From positions 1,711,608 to 1,775,607 of the forward strand of contig MBPM02000002.1 of the NCBI GenBank assembly GCA_001695595.3: a stretch of 64,000 nucleotides of DNA, read 5' to 3'. Each line of letters opens with the position of its first letter. Positions within the stretch are counted from its first letter, which is position 1. Below are positions 49,130 through 59,895 of the stretch, piece after piece. The translations under genes were made by a program, and so were the position numbers. The DNA is from Plasmopara viticola (lineage: Eukaryota > Oomycota > Peronosporomycetes > Peronosporales > Peronosporaceae). The notes beneath the pieces are model-generated. The model ran no database searches. It was not told where the DNA came from and was given only the letters and a program-made list of their open reading frames with translations.

Positions 49130-49485
49130 CTTATTTAGCTAAGGGCTTGCACAGATTTTCAAATACTCTCATGTCAGTCTTTGTGTTGCCGGCAGTCGGC
49201 CGCTTTCGTCCTTGCGTGTCAACGTCTTTATAGTGACATCTTCCTAAAACACATTTTATCCAGAATTTAGTTGCACTCTGAAGTTTAATATACTGTAATC
49301 ATATTGCTCAGAGACGCATTTTGCTTTTGGCCTGAGCAGTTATTTATCTCTATCACTGAGCCTCTATAATTAAATGTCGCTCTTAACTATGTAGCTAGTG
49401 CAAACTCTAAAATGAGGGGCTCATATATTCAGAGGAACACCCTTACTTATGTAGATATTCGAGTAAAGCATGCGAAAACAGCCGT
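49130..49485. other. Intergenic region between SPRY gene and hAT element
   Basis: 3' flank of the SPRY gene. A short inverted repeat around its stop codon (AAGTCCTTAGC at about 49120-49130 and GCTAAGGGCTT at about 49138-49148) could fold into a hairpin. No gene is seen. Confidence 0.4.
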
Positions 49486-49646
49486 ATTTCCAGTAGTGAT
49501 GGGGACGTAAACGGTGTTAACGTAAAAAAAATGTAGTTCCCGTTCCCGTCCAGGGTTCCCGTTCACGTTTTTTTAGACGTTGTTTGACGTCTCGGAAAGA
49601 CACTGTAACCTATCAAATCAATGGTTTAAAACCATACCATGTTCAA

Positions 49647-49947
49647 TGCTTCGGAAAAGGTTGGGGTGACGCCCTCCTTCCAAGCGAGGGGCCTGAATGC
49701 TCACGCGCTTCGGGCAGGTGCTCTCGGGCATCTGCAGGTCTCTAACGAGTCTCACCCTCGATGCGACGGTCTCCAGCACCAGGACGCCACCTGGGCTCTT
49801 ACCAAGTCAGCGCTAAACGGTGCTGGCTCCACTGCCCGCCGAACGAGACCCGACGTATGCGGACACCACTCTATGCCGTGGACTAGCCAGACTGAGCCTA
49901 GCACGTGCATAACTTGGCAACGCGATAACGTAATACAATACAATACA
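49647..49947 (+). mobile_element. Short LINE-derived element nested in hAT (copy D, 301 bp)
   Basis: Full-length short-class member with head CTTCGGAAAAGGTTGGGG and TACAA tail. It is flanked by the 13-bp direct repeat ATACCATGTTCAA at 49634-49646 and 49948-49960, both inside the hAT element. It therefore inserted after the hAT did. It lies beyond the transposase stop, so it did not itself break the gene. Confidence 0.9.
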
Positions 49948-50099
49948 ATACCATGTTCAAGCTGCACAAACATAAGAACGGACGGGAGAAGAGTTTTTAA
50001 GACAAGTCGGCTGCTGGCACATTAAAGGTGATGTGAGTTGTGCAAAAAGTTTATTTACAACATGTAACTCTTTAGCACGTTTCTACCGTACGTCTTCAG

Positions 50100-52304
50100 C
50101 TACTCCTCTGGTTCCTCGCCAATCGTATTGCTGTAAAGAAAAATGAGATCTCTTAGGTTGGAAGAAGACAACCTATTACGCCGTGCTGTAATAATTTTCC
50201 TGCCCACGAGAAGCAGCGCTCTGAAGGTACTGATGTAGCTACCATGCCAAAATATTTCCTCGCAATAGGAGCTAAGAGCGGAAAATCACTGCCATTTTCG
50301 CGCCACCACTTGAGACCATCGTCAACTTTCTGTGTTTTCAGCTTCTGCTTTTGGCACGTATTTTCTTGTGCCTTTTGATGGGATCTATCGTAGTATCGAT
50401 TCACCTCTGCCTCTACTTTTGCACGAAGCGACAACCCGTTTTGCACTTGAAGGTTGAGGCGATCTTCGCTTGCGTCCAAGGAGATCAATTATAAGTTCTC
50501 TTCTTCATCGCTATCCTCATCAAAGCTCGTGCTGTAGATATCATTGACGGCATTAGCACCAGCAGAGCGCATTGCCTCGCTCACCAAGAACTCCCTCCCT
50601 TCTATTTTTTCTGTTGCGTTCAGTGACTCACCATGCACGGATTTAGGATCAAGCAAGCAGCAATATTTCAAATCCAAGGGTAATTGCTTGAATCCTTTTC
50701 GGAGCAAAAACAAGAAAAACCGACGGACGAGATGCATGCGCTCCAGCACCGAGCTATAGTAATATTCTCCAGCGTGAGCAGGCGATATTTTGGCAAATAT
50801 CCTCTGATTTAATAGTCGTTTTTCAAGAAGGCGTATACATGGATATATCAATGTAGCAGTGGGGTATGTTCCACCTGAATAGTGTCTTAGTTACCAGCTC
50901 GAAAAGCACGAGAAGCTTGTCGAGGCATTGGATGCTAAACCACATTTCTCCAGTGGGCCTCACAATACTTGCGTCGCTGAACTTTTCTTTGCCTTTCGCT
51001 GTCAATATAAACTCCATGAATGATTGGATACTAGGACGAAGTTGCAGAAGGCGTTGAATTATGTGATGCGCGCTATTCCAGCGGGTGGCTACATCTGAAA
51101 TAACGGTAAGAGGTACGGCCACATTTTGTAGCGACTTCAACTTGTCTTTTCCTTTAAAACTTTTGTTGAAGTAGTGAACAATTTTGCGAAAGCTAGAAAC
51201 ATGCATTCTTGTTTCACTCATGGCTTGCTTCATAGCGTTTAGAATTGAAGTTGTTGTCCGCACACTAAGACAACCATCAAGAAGACCTCCATCCAGCGTG
51301 TCATCAGCATTAACGTCCAGTGGCTCAGATTCATGCGAAACGTTGTCTATAGAACTTGCAATCGTTTGGGATTCGATATCTACCAGTTCTTGCTCCAAGA
51401 ACGCAATAGCTTCCAGTTCAATTGCAGGGTCCTCAATCCACTGCTCCTCCTCATCTTCAATGTCAGCAATATTTTCAACCTCCTCCCTACCTTCCTCGTT
51501 CCCGCCATTATCCTCTTCCACATTTGTCACTTCGACACTTGTTTTTGAAAGAGCTCCTGATACAATCAAATGTAGCGTATGCGCCACGCATCCGAAGTGC
51601 TGCACACCTAGCGCATCACACGCACTGACAATGTTCGACCCGTTATCACGTACCATTTTGGTAACGCGAGAAACATCTAGACCCCACTTGCGCATGAGCC
51701 CGCCCAGTTTGCATTTAATCCTGGTGCCAGTGTGCTTCCCACGAAAACTCATAACATCCAAAGTGTACGTCATCATCTCAAAATTGGAATTTACAAAATG
51801 AATAGTTAGCGAAATATAGCTATCTGTTGCTCGAGATGTCCACATGTCAGATGTGAGAGAATAGAAGTCTGCATCTTCAGCAATCTGCGTCTTTACCAGC
51901 GATCGCTTGAACTGACAGTGATTTTGCATTTTTTCAGTTATAGTGCGGCGAGAGGGTAGCTCGTACAGACCTCTCATCGTCTGAATCAACGTCAAGAAAA
52001 CACGAAGCTCCTTGTCGTCGGCAACACTTAGTGGGCGCAGTCGTTTGGCAATCCAATCAATGAAAGCTCTTGTGGCCATCTCTTCGTCAGCTGGATCGAT
52101 CTTTCTTGTTCTCTCTCTCGGAGAAAACATCATTGCATCAGATTTTCGCGTTGCATGAAGTGCGATCGCCACTCGCTTGGATGCCTGTTCACGCCCAGCT
52201 CTGCTGAGATCTTGTGGATGTTTCTCATTCATGTGCTTTCGAATGCTGGCGCTACTTCCTGATTTAAAGCTGAAAGAGCTTTTGCACTTTAGACAATAAG
52301 CCAA
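50100..52304 (-). pseudogene. hAT transposase with BED zinc finger, broken
   Basis: Read on the minus strand. The first frame (52304-50823, 493 residues) has a BED-type zinc finger (C-x2-C then H-x4-H at the N-terminus) and the catalytic core, with Asp in SDMW and Asp in RDNGSN as candidate acidic residues. It also has an inserted acidic region. Near 50870-50885 the frame shifts, and the continuation (from 50851) contains LIYPCIRLLEKRL. A TAA at 50489-50491 interrupts this second frame, which otherwise carries on. A second shift near 50200-50215 precedes the C-terminal dimerisation region (VPSERCFSWAG, then ARRNRLSSSNLRDLIFL) that runs to a stop at 50100-50102. Three lesions make it nonfunctional. 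The true start is unclear because the frame is open upstream of 52304 without an ATG. Confidence 0.88.
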
Positions 52305-52742
52305 GTTTGTATCAGACGATTCCCACGCCTTCTTTCCCAGATGGAGCTTCCACCATCGAATGATCCTACGCCGCCGCCCCTGTTTAAGATGCGCCGTATT
52401 AAGAAGGACGATTACTGGTCGTTCATCCGACTTGTAGCTCCAAACGCACAGCTACCACCGCGATGCGTTGTAGGCTCTTTCTTCTATCCTGCAATCTCAG
52501 CCGTTCAAAACTGCTCGTGTGGTGTACTATACATTAATGTTGCCGGGACGTCTCAAAACGTTTGCAATACGTCAACGGATACCGGCTTAACGTTTTTAAC
52601 GTTGAGCTGACGTCCCCATCTCTAATTTCCAGTATTTGTCGACAGCAATTTAATGCACTCGACTAGGACGGGTCGCACAAAATATCGATGGAGGGTCTGA
52701 TGGGTAGAAATAATACTCTGTCCGCCTAGCAGTTGGTAGATG

Positions 52743-53066
52743 TAATGTAATGTATTACGTTATCGCGTTGCCAAGTTATGCACGTGCTAGGCACAGTCTG
52801 GCTAGACCACGGCATAGAGTGGTGTCCGCATACGTCGGGTCTCGTTCGGCGGGCAGTGCAGCCAGCACCGAGGTCTTGAGGGTCTTCCATTATTTTGCTT
52901 AGCTCTGACTTGGTAAGAGCCCAGGTGGCGCCCGGTGCTGGAGACCGTCGCGTCGAGGGTGAGACTCGTTAGAGACCTGCAGATGCCCGAGAGCACCTAC
53001 CCGAAGCGCGCGAGCATTAAGCCCCCGCGCTTGGAAGGAGGGCGTCACCCCAACCTTTTCCAAGCT
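52743..53066 (-). mobile_element. Short LINE-derived element (copy F, 324 bp)
   Basis: Reverse-oriented full-length short-class copy with a TACAT tail on its left side and head on its right. The flanks CAGTTGGTAGAT (52731-52742) and CAGTTGTTAGAT (53067-53078) match at 11 of 12 positions, as expected for a slightly aged target duplication. It lies about 360 bp upstream of the R3H gene. Confidence 0.86.
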
Positions 53067-53163
53067 CAGTTGTTAGATATCTCCATTAAAATAATTTACA
53101 AGGCGTTTCTCAATGTGCATAACAGTCTTTGCAAGAGAAAGGCCACCAATTAGACTTGGGTAC

Positions 53164-53457
53164 TCATTTTTTTACTTTTCTAAGATTTCTCGGTAGTTTA
53201 CTTTTGGAAGTTTCTTCGGTAGTAATTGTGGCCACTTCCTTTCCAAGGACATATTTTATGCGATCCGGTAGGTTTACAAGCCCCACCACTTTGGGCTCAT
53301 TTTCTCCCCCTTTTGAGGTCCAAGTTGGACGCGAGACAGACGTGCAGCGTTGTCTCTTCAACGCTTGCTTGCCCGTGCTACTAGCATTGCTTGCCGGCCT
53401 AATAAGGTTGTTAAGATACTTGTAAGCCGATGACCAGCACATCCACGCCGGCAACAA
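53164..53457 (-). CDS. Possible small basic protein, antisense to R3H 5' end
   Basis: A 97-codon frame whose C-terminal 70 residues are Lys/Arg/Thr-rich and look coding (for example KVVGLVNLPDRIKYVLGKEV). Only the first 28 bases overlap the R3H gene's coding start. It has no recognised domain. It might be a real divergent gene, an exon of one, or chance in the R3H leader. Confidence 0.3.
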   Translation of the reverse strand: MLPAWMCWSSAYKYLNNLIRPASNASSTGKQALKRQRCTSVSRPTWTSKGGENEPKVVGLVNLPDRIKYVLGKEVATITTEETSKSKLPRNLRKVKK

Positions 53458-55061
53458 CTTCGTCGCCTCAAGACGACCACGACCTGTGGGAGACCGCGGC
53501 CGATTTCACTTCCTCAGCTAATGCAAGCACTACCAGTGATCACATTTCAGAATCGTTATCTACGGCCTCCACAACGAATGACGTCGACGATGCCATGCGT
53601 GCGATGCAAGGCCTTCGCATTTTACAGCCGCCACCAATTGCCGACAATGGCGGCAACTATGCGCAACAATTTAATGCCAGTGCGCCAATCGGAGCTGCTA
53701 CTGCCAGTGCATGTGGACCGTTGGATCCCGTACTGGTTGCAGGGTTAGAAAATGCGCGTGAAAGGATGACTCTTTTGAAATTTGAGGACCAGATTGTGCG
53801 TTTTTTAAAAAACTCGAGAGAGCCACATCTCAACTTTCCTCCGCTATCTTCGTATCATCGACTCATTGTTCATCGCTTAGCACAGCGCTGCGGACTCGAG
53901 CATCAAACATCAGATTTTAATCCTTACGACAGCAGCTCGGCACGCGTAGTGACTTTATTCAAGACGCCACAGTCGGCTGTACCGCTAGTGCTGCTAATTG
54001 ACCTGTCCACGGATCGACAGACCCCGGTGTCGACGCCAGCTTCCGCACCAAGGATCATGGTGCGGAAGCGTAGTGTACCACGACCGGGTGCCAATGGTGG
54101 CCGAAATATTTGCGCAGACAAAGCCACGCCTTCTCTACAAGACCGGGAGCGGGCATACGCTGAGGCACGGGCAAGAATCTTCGGAGACGAAGTTATTAGC
54201 ACAACAGCAGATTTAATGGAAGTACCATCTCCGACGATACCGGTGATGCATAAAGGTAGCAGAAACGATACTGGACTTGGCAACGTAGGTTCAAGGCATG
54301 GAAGCCGACAGGCGGCTGGACCTGATAATAGCAAAGAAAGTTGTCGAAATCGAGGATCGACATCGTCAAGTGATATCGCGATCGATTTGCGCCCTCGCTC
54401 GCCTAAGGCACGACCAAGTACTAACGACGCCACCGTTTATTCGCCCTCATCCCTTCCAAAAGCCCCAAATGCAGCAAGCTGGAAAGAAAGCAAAGTGTTG
54501 TGGCGCAATCGTGAACAGGAAATGAACGACCCGGATTTCACGCGCAATCACAATGCATTTCGCCCTCGTTCCAGTGGCGGAGTGTCAAGTGGAAGTGGCA
54601 GTGGAAACGAGTCGCCACATTACGGCCATCGATCAGGCAGCGGCATGATTCGGGTTGGCTTTGGCGACTACCAATCCCAGCCGTATGATCGATCTTATGA
54701 TCGATCGTATGACCGGTCTTTCGGCGTTCGGCATCAACAGAATGCGTCAGCTCCACCGCCACCTATGCTTAATGGATCTGGACGCGGCCACTATTATATT
54801 GGTGGACCCGATTTTAACAATAGAGTAGACTTGAACCAGTACCAGACGTCCCCACACCACTTACAACAACAATTTCAGCCACAACAGCTGAACCCGCCGC
54901 CGACTATGCTAATGGGCCGCGGTGGATACGGGTACTCTCCACTTCATGGGCATCCATCAGCCCAGCAAGGAAACTGGTTGCCGCCACATTCCAATTCTCG
55001 ATTGCTGGGCAGCGGTAGCAATGGATTCATTGACGATGACTTTCCACCACTTGGCAAGTAG
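53430..55061 (+). CDS. R3H-SUZ RNA-binding protein
   Basis: A 543-residue intronless frame. After a Ser/Thr-rich start, residues about 112-175 form an R3H domain, with the namesake Arg144-x3-His148 in YHRLIVHRLAQ. Residues about 207-252 form a SUZ domain (PRIMVRKR, then QDRERAYAEARARIFG). The R3H-SUZ pair is found in RNA-binding proteins of the R3HDM1/ARPP21/encore group, which act in mRNA regulation. The rest (255-543) is low-complexity, rich in Ser, Gly, Pro, Gln and Asn, with a triple S-Y-D-R repeat near residue 420, as expected for a protein that enters RNA granules. The start is the first Met of the frame. It converges on the TADA3-like gene. Confidence 0.9.
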   Translation: MTSTSTPATTSSPQDDHDLWETAADFTSSANASTTSDHISESLSTASTTNDVDDAMRAMQGLRILQPPPIADNGGNYAQQFNASAPIGAATASACGPLDPVLVAGLENARERMTLLKFEDQIVRFLKNSREPHLNFPPLSSYHRLIVHRLAQRCGLEHQTSDFNPYDSSSARVVTLFKTPQSAVPLVLLIDLSTDRQTPVSTPASAPRIMVRKRSVPRPGANGGRNICADKATPSLQDRERAYAEARARIFGDEVISTTADLMEVPSPTIPVMHKGSRNDTGLGNVGSRHGSRQAAGPDNSKESCRNRGSTSSSDIAIDLRPRSPKARPSTNDATVYSPSSLPKAPNAASWKESKVLWRNREQEMNDPDFTRNHNAFRPRSSGGVSSGSGSGNESPHYGHRSGSGMIRVGFGDYQSQPYDRSYDRSYDRSFGVRHQQNASAPPPPMLNGSGRGHYYIGGPDFNNRVDLNQYQTSPHHLQQQFQPQQLNPPPTMLMGRGGYGYSPLHGHPSAQQGNWLPPHSNSRLLGSGSNGFIDDDFPPLGK

Positions 55062-55463
55062 CACGCCATAAAAAATACTATCAACTACTTTTATTAGCTG
55101 TCAGTTGACTAATGCTTGATTTTGACGAAGGAAGATTGTAGGAGAAACCAGAAATATACTATGGAGTAGCACTCGAACTCGTCCGTTGCGTGCCAATAAA
55201 TATTTTGTTCGTCTGCGGAATTTAAATTGGGTCTAAAGTGGGTTTATGGTGCCATGACATCGTACTTTATTGCTGCTTGACGTTACCAAAAGTTTGCCAA
55301 TCCCGTCGCCACCACCGAAACGTAATGCTACACAAACACATCTGCTTAGAAATCTTACTTCTAGCACTTATTAAAACTTGGCCATTAATTGCACCTTGTC
55401 TCCGCTGCAACTTTTTATCGCGAAGCTTCTTTTTCCGCGCAAGCTCCTAACATTGACATGATC
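55062..55463. other. Convergent intergenic region
   Basis: Shared 3' flank of the R3H gene and the minus-strand gene that ends at 55464. No gene is seen. Confidence 0.5.
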
Positions 55464-56974
55464 TCAACCCATGTCAACGACAAAATTGCGTGGCCAGCTA
55501 GTTCGATTTCGTTCTACCTTTTTCGTTTGCAGCATTGTAAAATACTCCTTCATGACAGTGCCGCCCTCTTGTTTTTCATGAGAAAGCCATGGTGTTGTTC
55601 TTTGCAGCACAAAATAGACAATTAGCACAGCATACTTTTTCACCTTGTTGATCTTACCTATCCACGATTTTGCGCAATTTTCGTTTTGTATCATTCACCT
55701 GCTTAATGCAAGAGCAAAGTTGACGCTGCAGCAAGCGAATTTCCTGCGAAACTTCATCGTCTTTATAACTTAAAGAGCTGATTTTGACAAGTTCTTCCCG
55801 GCTTCCCTCTAACAACTCGACTTTACGCAGAGCACGAGAAAGACCATTGGGATTCCACGACTTAGCATAAGAATAAGAGGTCGAGTTCATGCCTGCTTCC
55901 TGAATGATTATGTCAGCCATGGACTTGTCTTCATCGTCAAGCTGTAACGAAGGCAAAGTTTTTTCTTCTTGTATCAATGAGGGAGGATCCAGTGCGCACA
56001 ACGATGCGGTAAGTCTCTACTGGCATCAGCAAACAATACTATATTGTATAAGGAGCACTTGTTTGCAAACAAGCAGCGTACCTCCTTTAAAAAGTCATCC
56101 ATAATTTGCACATTTCTAAAGTTTGAGTCATCATCGAGTTGTTTTAACTCAAGATTCGTTGCAGTCGCTACTTGTACTTCATCGCTATATTCTGTTTTGC
56201 CAGAAAAAGCGTTCGGGTCTGCGCAAAAGTTAGTCAAATGGAATTTGCAAACAACTGGCCGCATCTAACCTTCCAGCAAAAGCGCCTGCTTCATGTCTTC
56301 CGGTGTAATCGTCTTAAAAAACGAGTAAGCATACAAATACATCCACAACCCGGTTGTTGTGCACGGTGTGTCTACATCATTTCCATATTGCTGTGAGTAC
56401 ATTAGCACTTAAACAGCCCGCAATACAACTTCCGACCCGAATTAAGATCTTCTTCTACTAGTGCAGACATCGTTTCCAGCCCGCTGGAAGTAAATTCAAC
56501 AAACGCTCCTGCAACTGCATTTCCGTTGCCAGTGGACCAATACCGTCGTCCATCACCAGCAGCAGCCACCGGCGTCACGACATCGGACGTCTCTTGGATA
56601 TACGTTACCATTTGAGGCGGAAACATGTTGGTGCTACTACCGTCTAAATAATCCGTGATAGCTAGCAATTGAATATCCAATTGAGCCAGCTGCTTGTCCA
56701 TATACGCGCGTCCACGCTGCAACAATCATATTCGATCATAGACGTCATATTTTGTCGTTCATAATTTTTCTCCATTTGCAATTGCACACAGTATTGGAGA
56801 TGGTAATAATCACACCTTAAGTTCCTGGACGACCTTTATAAGCGTATTTTTATTGCTCGTGACCAACCCGTCACTAGTGCTGCAGGCCTGTTTTGTGGCT
56901 GGAAATTGCTCGTGCTGCAACCATGGAACATGTAGACGTGCAATTTCTCGTCGCACGGGAGTGTTTTGGCTCAT
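55464..56974 (-). CDS. TADA3-like SAGA/ADA subunit (six exons, tentative)
   Basis: On the minus strand, exons 56974-56816, 56716-56459, 56390-56270, 56218-56082, 56016-55658 and 55599-55464 join into a 389-residue frame with no stop. All introns are GT-AG (99, 68, 51, 65 and 58 bp). The C-terminal part, LSRALRKVELLEG ... KDDEVSQEIRLLQRQL ... KRKLRKIV ... TVMKEYFTMLQTKK, resembles the end of Ada3/TADA3, including the D-E-V-x2-E-[LI]-R pattern and a later V-M motif. TADA3 joins the Gcn5 acetyltransferase to Ada2 in SAGA. The N-terminal half has coiled-coil character (VVQELK, MDKQLAQLDIQLLAI) and is not recognised. The family call is from memory of the pattern; the exon model is stronger than the name. 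The start at 56974 is the first Met after an upstream Met-containing frame that begins at 57004. The HTH gene reads away from it 243 bp upstream. Confidence 0.6.
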
Positions 56975-57216
56975 TGTACACTCGCGTAAAGCTAGTATCA
57001 GCACAGCGGTGCAATACCGAGTGCAGGTCTCTGCCCTGTCACCTTGTGCGCATACAGGGCGAGAGTGAAGTTCAGACGTACAGTGATATCCATTGATAAG
57101 TGCGATTTTATTTTTGCAGACGATGATTGGACAAATTGATTTTGGTGCTGTGAGTACCGTGGGGAGGCCTGTAAAGAGAAAGTTACTCTCCTCCTTATTT
57201 AAACAAGCACTTCAGT

Positions 57217-58622
57217 ATGGCGCGCGGGAAAGCCGACCGAGCTTTAACGGTTGGCAAAAAGCTCGAAATTATTGACGAAGCGGAACGTACAGGTCTCCTT
57301 ACTGTCACAGCGCAAAAATATGGCGTTAAGACGGGCCAAATACGCGACTGGAAGAAGAATATTGATCGTTTACGGGCTACGGACCCGTCCCGCCTTGTGT
57401 GCGCCAGCACCATTCAACGAGGTCACCTGGTATTCAACGAAACGTACGCACAATACTGGGTGGGATACAACAAGTTTTGCAGCAACAACACCAATTACGA
57501 CGATCTTAAGGACGCATTGCGGGTCACGCACAAGGACGTGTTGCGCGAAGGTGTTAGTACGTAATTTTGTACAATATTCGTCGCTGTCGCAGGTATTCAT
57601 GAAAGTGATTTTTTTTTCGTTCATAGGTGGATTTAATTTTCCGGCAACGGTAGATCCAGGTGCCACGCATGCTTTGTTGAGCCCAAACAACAGTATGTCG
57701 TTGATATATGTTTCACTTCGGAAAGTACTAATATAGACGTTTTCACTCCCCTGCTATGGTGTAGATGGGTTCTATATGACCGAAGATGTGAAAAATCTGT
57801 ACGTTAAGGATATGATGACTTTGCGGGAGCAGCTGTGCGAGTTTTTTGGACAGAAACCCTTTCTTACCAAGTATCTGTACTTTGTCACGAAATTGGATTT
57901 TGTCAAGCCTGACTTTAATGAGACGGATAATGACGATATGAAGAGGGATGCGGCTAAGTCCATCGAAATTCAGAATGTCATCTCATTTTACGTCGCAATA
58001 TGTGGCAACGGATCTGTCATGGTCCCAATGTCGCTTTTTCCGCCAGTGGAAGAGTCACACTGGGAACGCAAGAAAAGCGTTAAATTGCGTCATGCCCACA
58101 GCTTGCACCGGATTAAATTGAACGACCCGAGCAATGCCGTGCAGTTTTTTTCAGTGGTACGCGTCGATACTTAATAACATTTTTAAGCTTTTGGTGCTGA
58201 TTGTATTTCTTGTATAGACGTGGAAGAAGTTTTACGAAGAAGAGGCCAAGTTCAGCGACAAGTTTGCATTTCTGTTGGACTACTCGATTGAGGAGTTTCG
58301 GGCATCAGAATTTTTAAATGAGTTGAAACAACTTGAAGGATATAACAAATACTGGACGACGATGTACACGGTGCGCAATCCGCTACGTCTTTCTCGATTC
58401 GAAGACACACTAATGACTTTCGTAATCAAAGAGTGGCGCACGATTCTTCAGATGAAAAAGTCAAGCCAGCCCAATGATTACCGCAAATGTGTCGCTTTTT
58501 GGTTTTATTCGGCATGGGAGTTTTTTGCAGGCGACAATGCCCGAGCAGCTCTTCGAAGTTGCAACATGTATCTTGAGGACAAGGCAGTATGGGGCGTCGA
58601 GACAAGCGAAGACATGGTATGA
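57217..58622 (+). CDS. HTH-domain protein, uncharacterised (four exons)
   Basis: Exons 57217-57556, 57627-57692, 57765-58156 and 58218-58622 join to a 400-residue frame; introns are GT-AG (70, 72 and 61 bp). Residues about 8-50 (LTVGKKLEIIDEAERTG, then TAQKYGVKTGQIRDWKKN) are a homeodomain-like helix-turn-helix of the psq/Brinker kind, found in transposase DNA-binding ends and in regulators. The rest is mixed helix with many aromatic residues (LREQLCEFFGQKPFLTKYL, YNKYWTTMYTVRN, FWFYSAWEFF); I do not recognise it. The four-exon structure with no decay argues for a host gene, possibly derived from a transposase. The last codons (GAC ATG, then GTATGA) are also a possible splice donor, so the true 3' end may lie further on, where another frame (58474-58902) stays open with hydrophobic content. 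Confidence 0.65.
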
Positions 58623-59571
58623 AGGAGTGAGCTGTCAAGACGCATCTGAAGCTTTGTGCTTCATCGCTTGTTGGGCCAATGTACTCTATGCTGTACTCAT
58701 TCCGGGTCTGTTGTCGTTGATAGTCTTGTGCATCTTTTTTTCCCCACTGTCAAACTTTTCTCATGTAGCCACGGCGATATCCGCTCTCTCTTCAACGGTT
58801 GCAGTATCTATTGCCCTTGCTCTAATGACTGCTATTGTCAACAAAACGTTGGGTATTTATTTGCGAGCATTAGCAGTCGCTGTGCAGCAAATTGCGACTT
58901 AATGTTTCCGCCTAATTGTGAGCGGAATTAATATAGTCAAGGTTGTGTAGGCCAATCTGCCATACTATTCTGTTCCGAGCTTGGAAGATCCAACCGTTTT
59001 AGTTCATTTAAAGAACCCCCATCGATATTAAATTCTACAACAAGTTTGTGCCCCAAGTCAGTCTTAGTTAACTTTTACAAATGCTCGTGCGGTAAAGCAG
59101 ACAGCGCGCGCAACATTCCCAAATAAGACATCTTCTTTGGTAACCTCTCATGCTATCGTGCGTTTGCCAACATCACAATTGCAACTTGGCATCGGCTGAT
59201 ATGCTTATCAATCAAACTTCGGACGCTGTTTCGATGACCGCGCATACTCTAAAGCATAATTACTGTTGCAAAGTAAATGACACATATCTGCCCGTTGCTT
59301 GCTTCGCTTACTATGTGCGTAGCGTCAAACTGAAGGCAAGTTACAGCCACACCTTGATAAACACATATTCAAAGTAATTTTATTATATATTATTTGCGTC
59401 CAGCCTCCAAATCACATGCGGCCTGACGTCTCACCTCTACTTATTTCATTCGCGACAAGTTGCACACAAGTGACAGGAACGACGTCTCTGCTGAGTATTA
59501 CCATGGTGTTCGACGTCGAGACACTCGACTACCAACGTGCGATAGACAATGAACATTTTTTTATCGAGCCC
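58623..59571. other. Region between HTH gene and small membrane frame
   Basis: It starts with a hydrophobic open frame (to 58902) that might be a spliced 3' part of the HTH gene. The rest is AT-rich with no supportable gene. A 25-codon frame begins at an ATG near 59502 but is too short to judge. Confidence 0.4.
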
Positions 59572-59895
59572 TCATAATTTAGTCTTAGTATCAGCAACCC
59601 CAGTTGTGAGTGCTGAGGTGGCACTTTGTACGAACAATGCAGCCAATGAGTGGCAATGATGCGAGCAAGGATTCACAGCGAACACAAAGACATCACAGCC
59701 GCAGAGTCCACACGCAATCAACAGCGTACCCACAACTACGCTGACGACTGTTGCATCAAAGTCCTTGACATAGTACGCACGAAAACCCACCAATGGTGTC
59801 AGTCGTGATGCAGTGGAGCATCCGCGGAGCCAGTATAAAGTCGGTGACTCGTGTAAAACATGCAAAGGATAGGGTCTTGATGCTGCCAAGATCAT
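59572..59895 (-). CDS. Possible small membrane protein
   Basis: A 107-codon frame on the minus strand starting at ATG 59895. Residues about 48-74 (ATVVSVVVGTLLIACGLCG) and 83-100 are hydrophobic enough to be membrane helices. It is Cys-rich and has no recognised family. It may be a complete small gene or the last exon of a longer one. No supporting neighbour is seen. Confidence 0.35.
   Translation of the reverse strand: MILAASRPYPLHVLHESPTLYWLRGCSTASRLTPLVGFRAYYVKDFDATVVSVVVGTLLIACGLCGCDVFVFAVNPCSHHCHSLAALFVQSATSALTTGVADTKTKL

Larger units (their letters stand above)
49494..52624 (-). mobile_element. Inactive hAT DNA transposon, 3.1 kb
   Basis: The element begins TAGTGATGGGGACGT and its other end, read in reverse, begins TAGAGATGGGGACGT, giving inverted termini with 14 of 15 matches. 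It is flanked on both sides by ATTTCCAG (49486-49493 and 52625-52632), the 8-bp target duplication that defines hAT elements. It encodes one transposase on the minus strand, now broken, and carries a nested retroelement at 49647-49947. The perfect duplication suggests a fairly recent insertion. Confidence 0.92.

Noticed and set aside
52341..52610. 89-codon plus-strand frame next to the hAT end
   Set aside because: It lies inside the hAT element antisense to the transposase's upstream region and has no independent support.
10239..53066. CRISPR-like or LTR interpretation of the dispersed repeats
   Set aside because: The copies are dispersed, occur in both orientations, have simple-repeat tails and individual target duplications; this is non-LTR retrotransposition.
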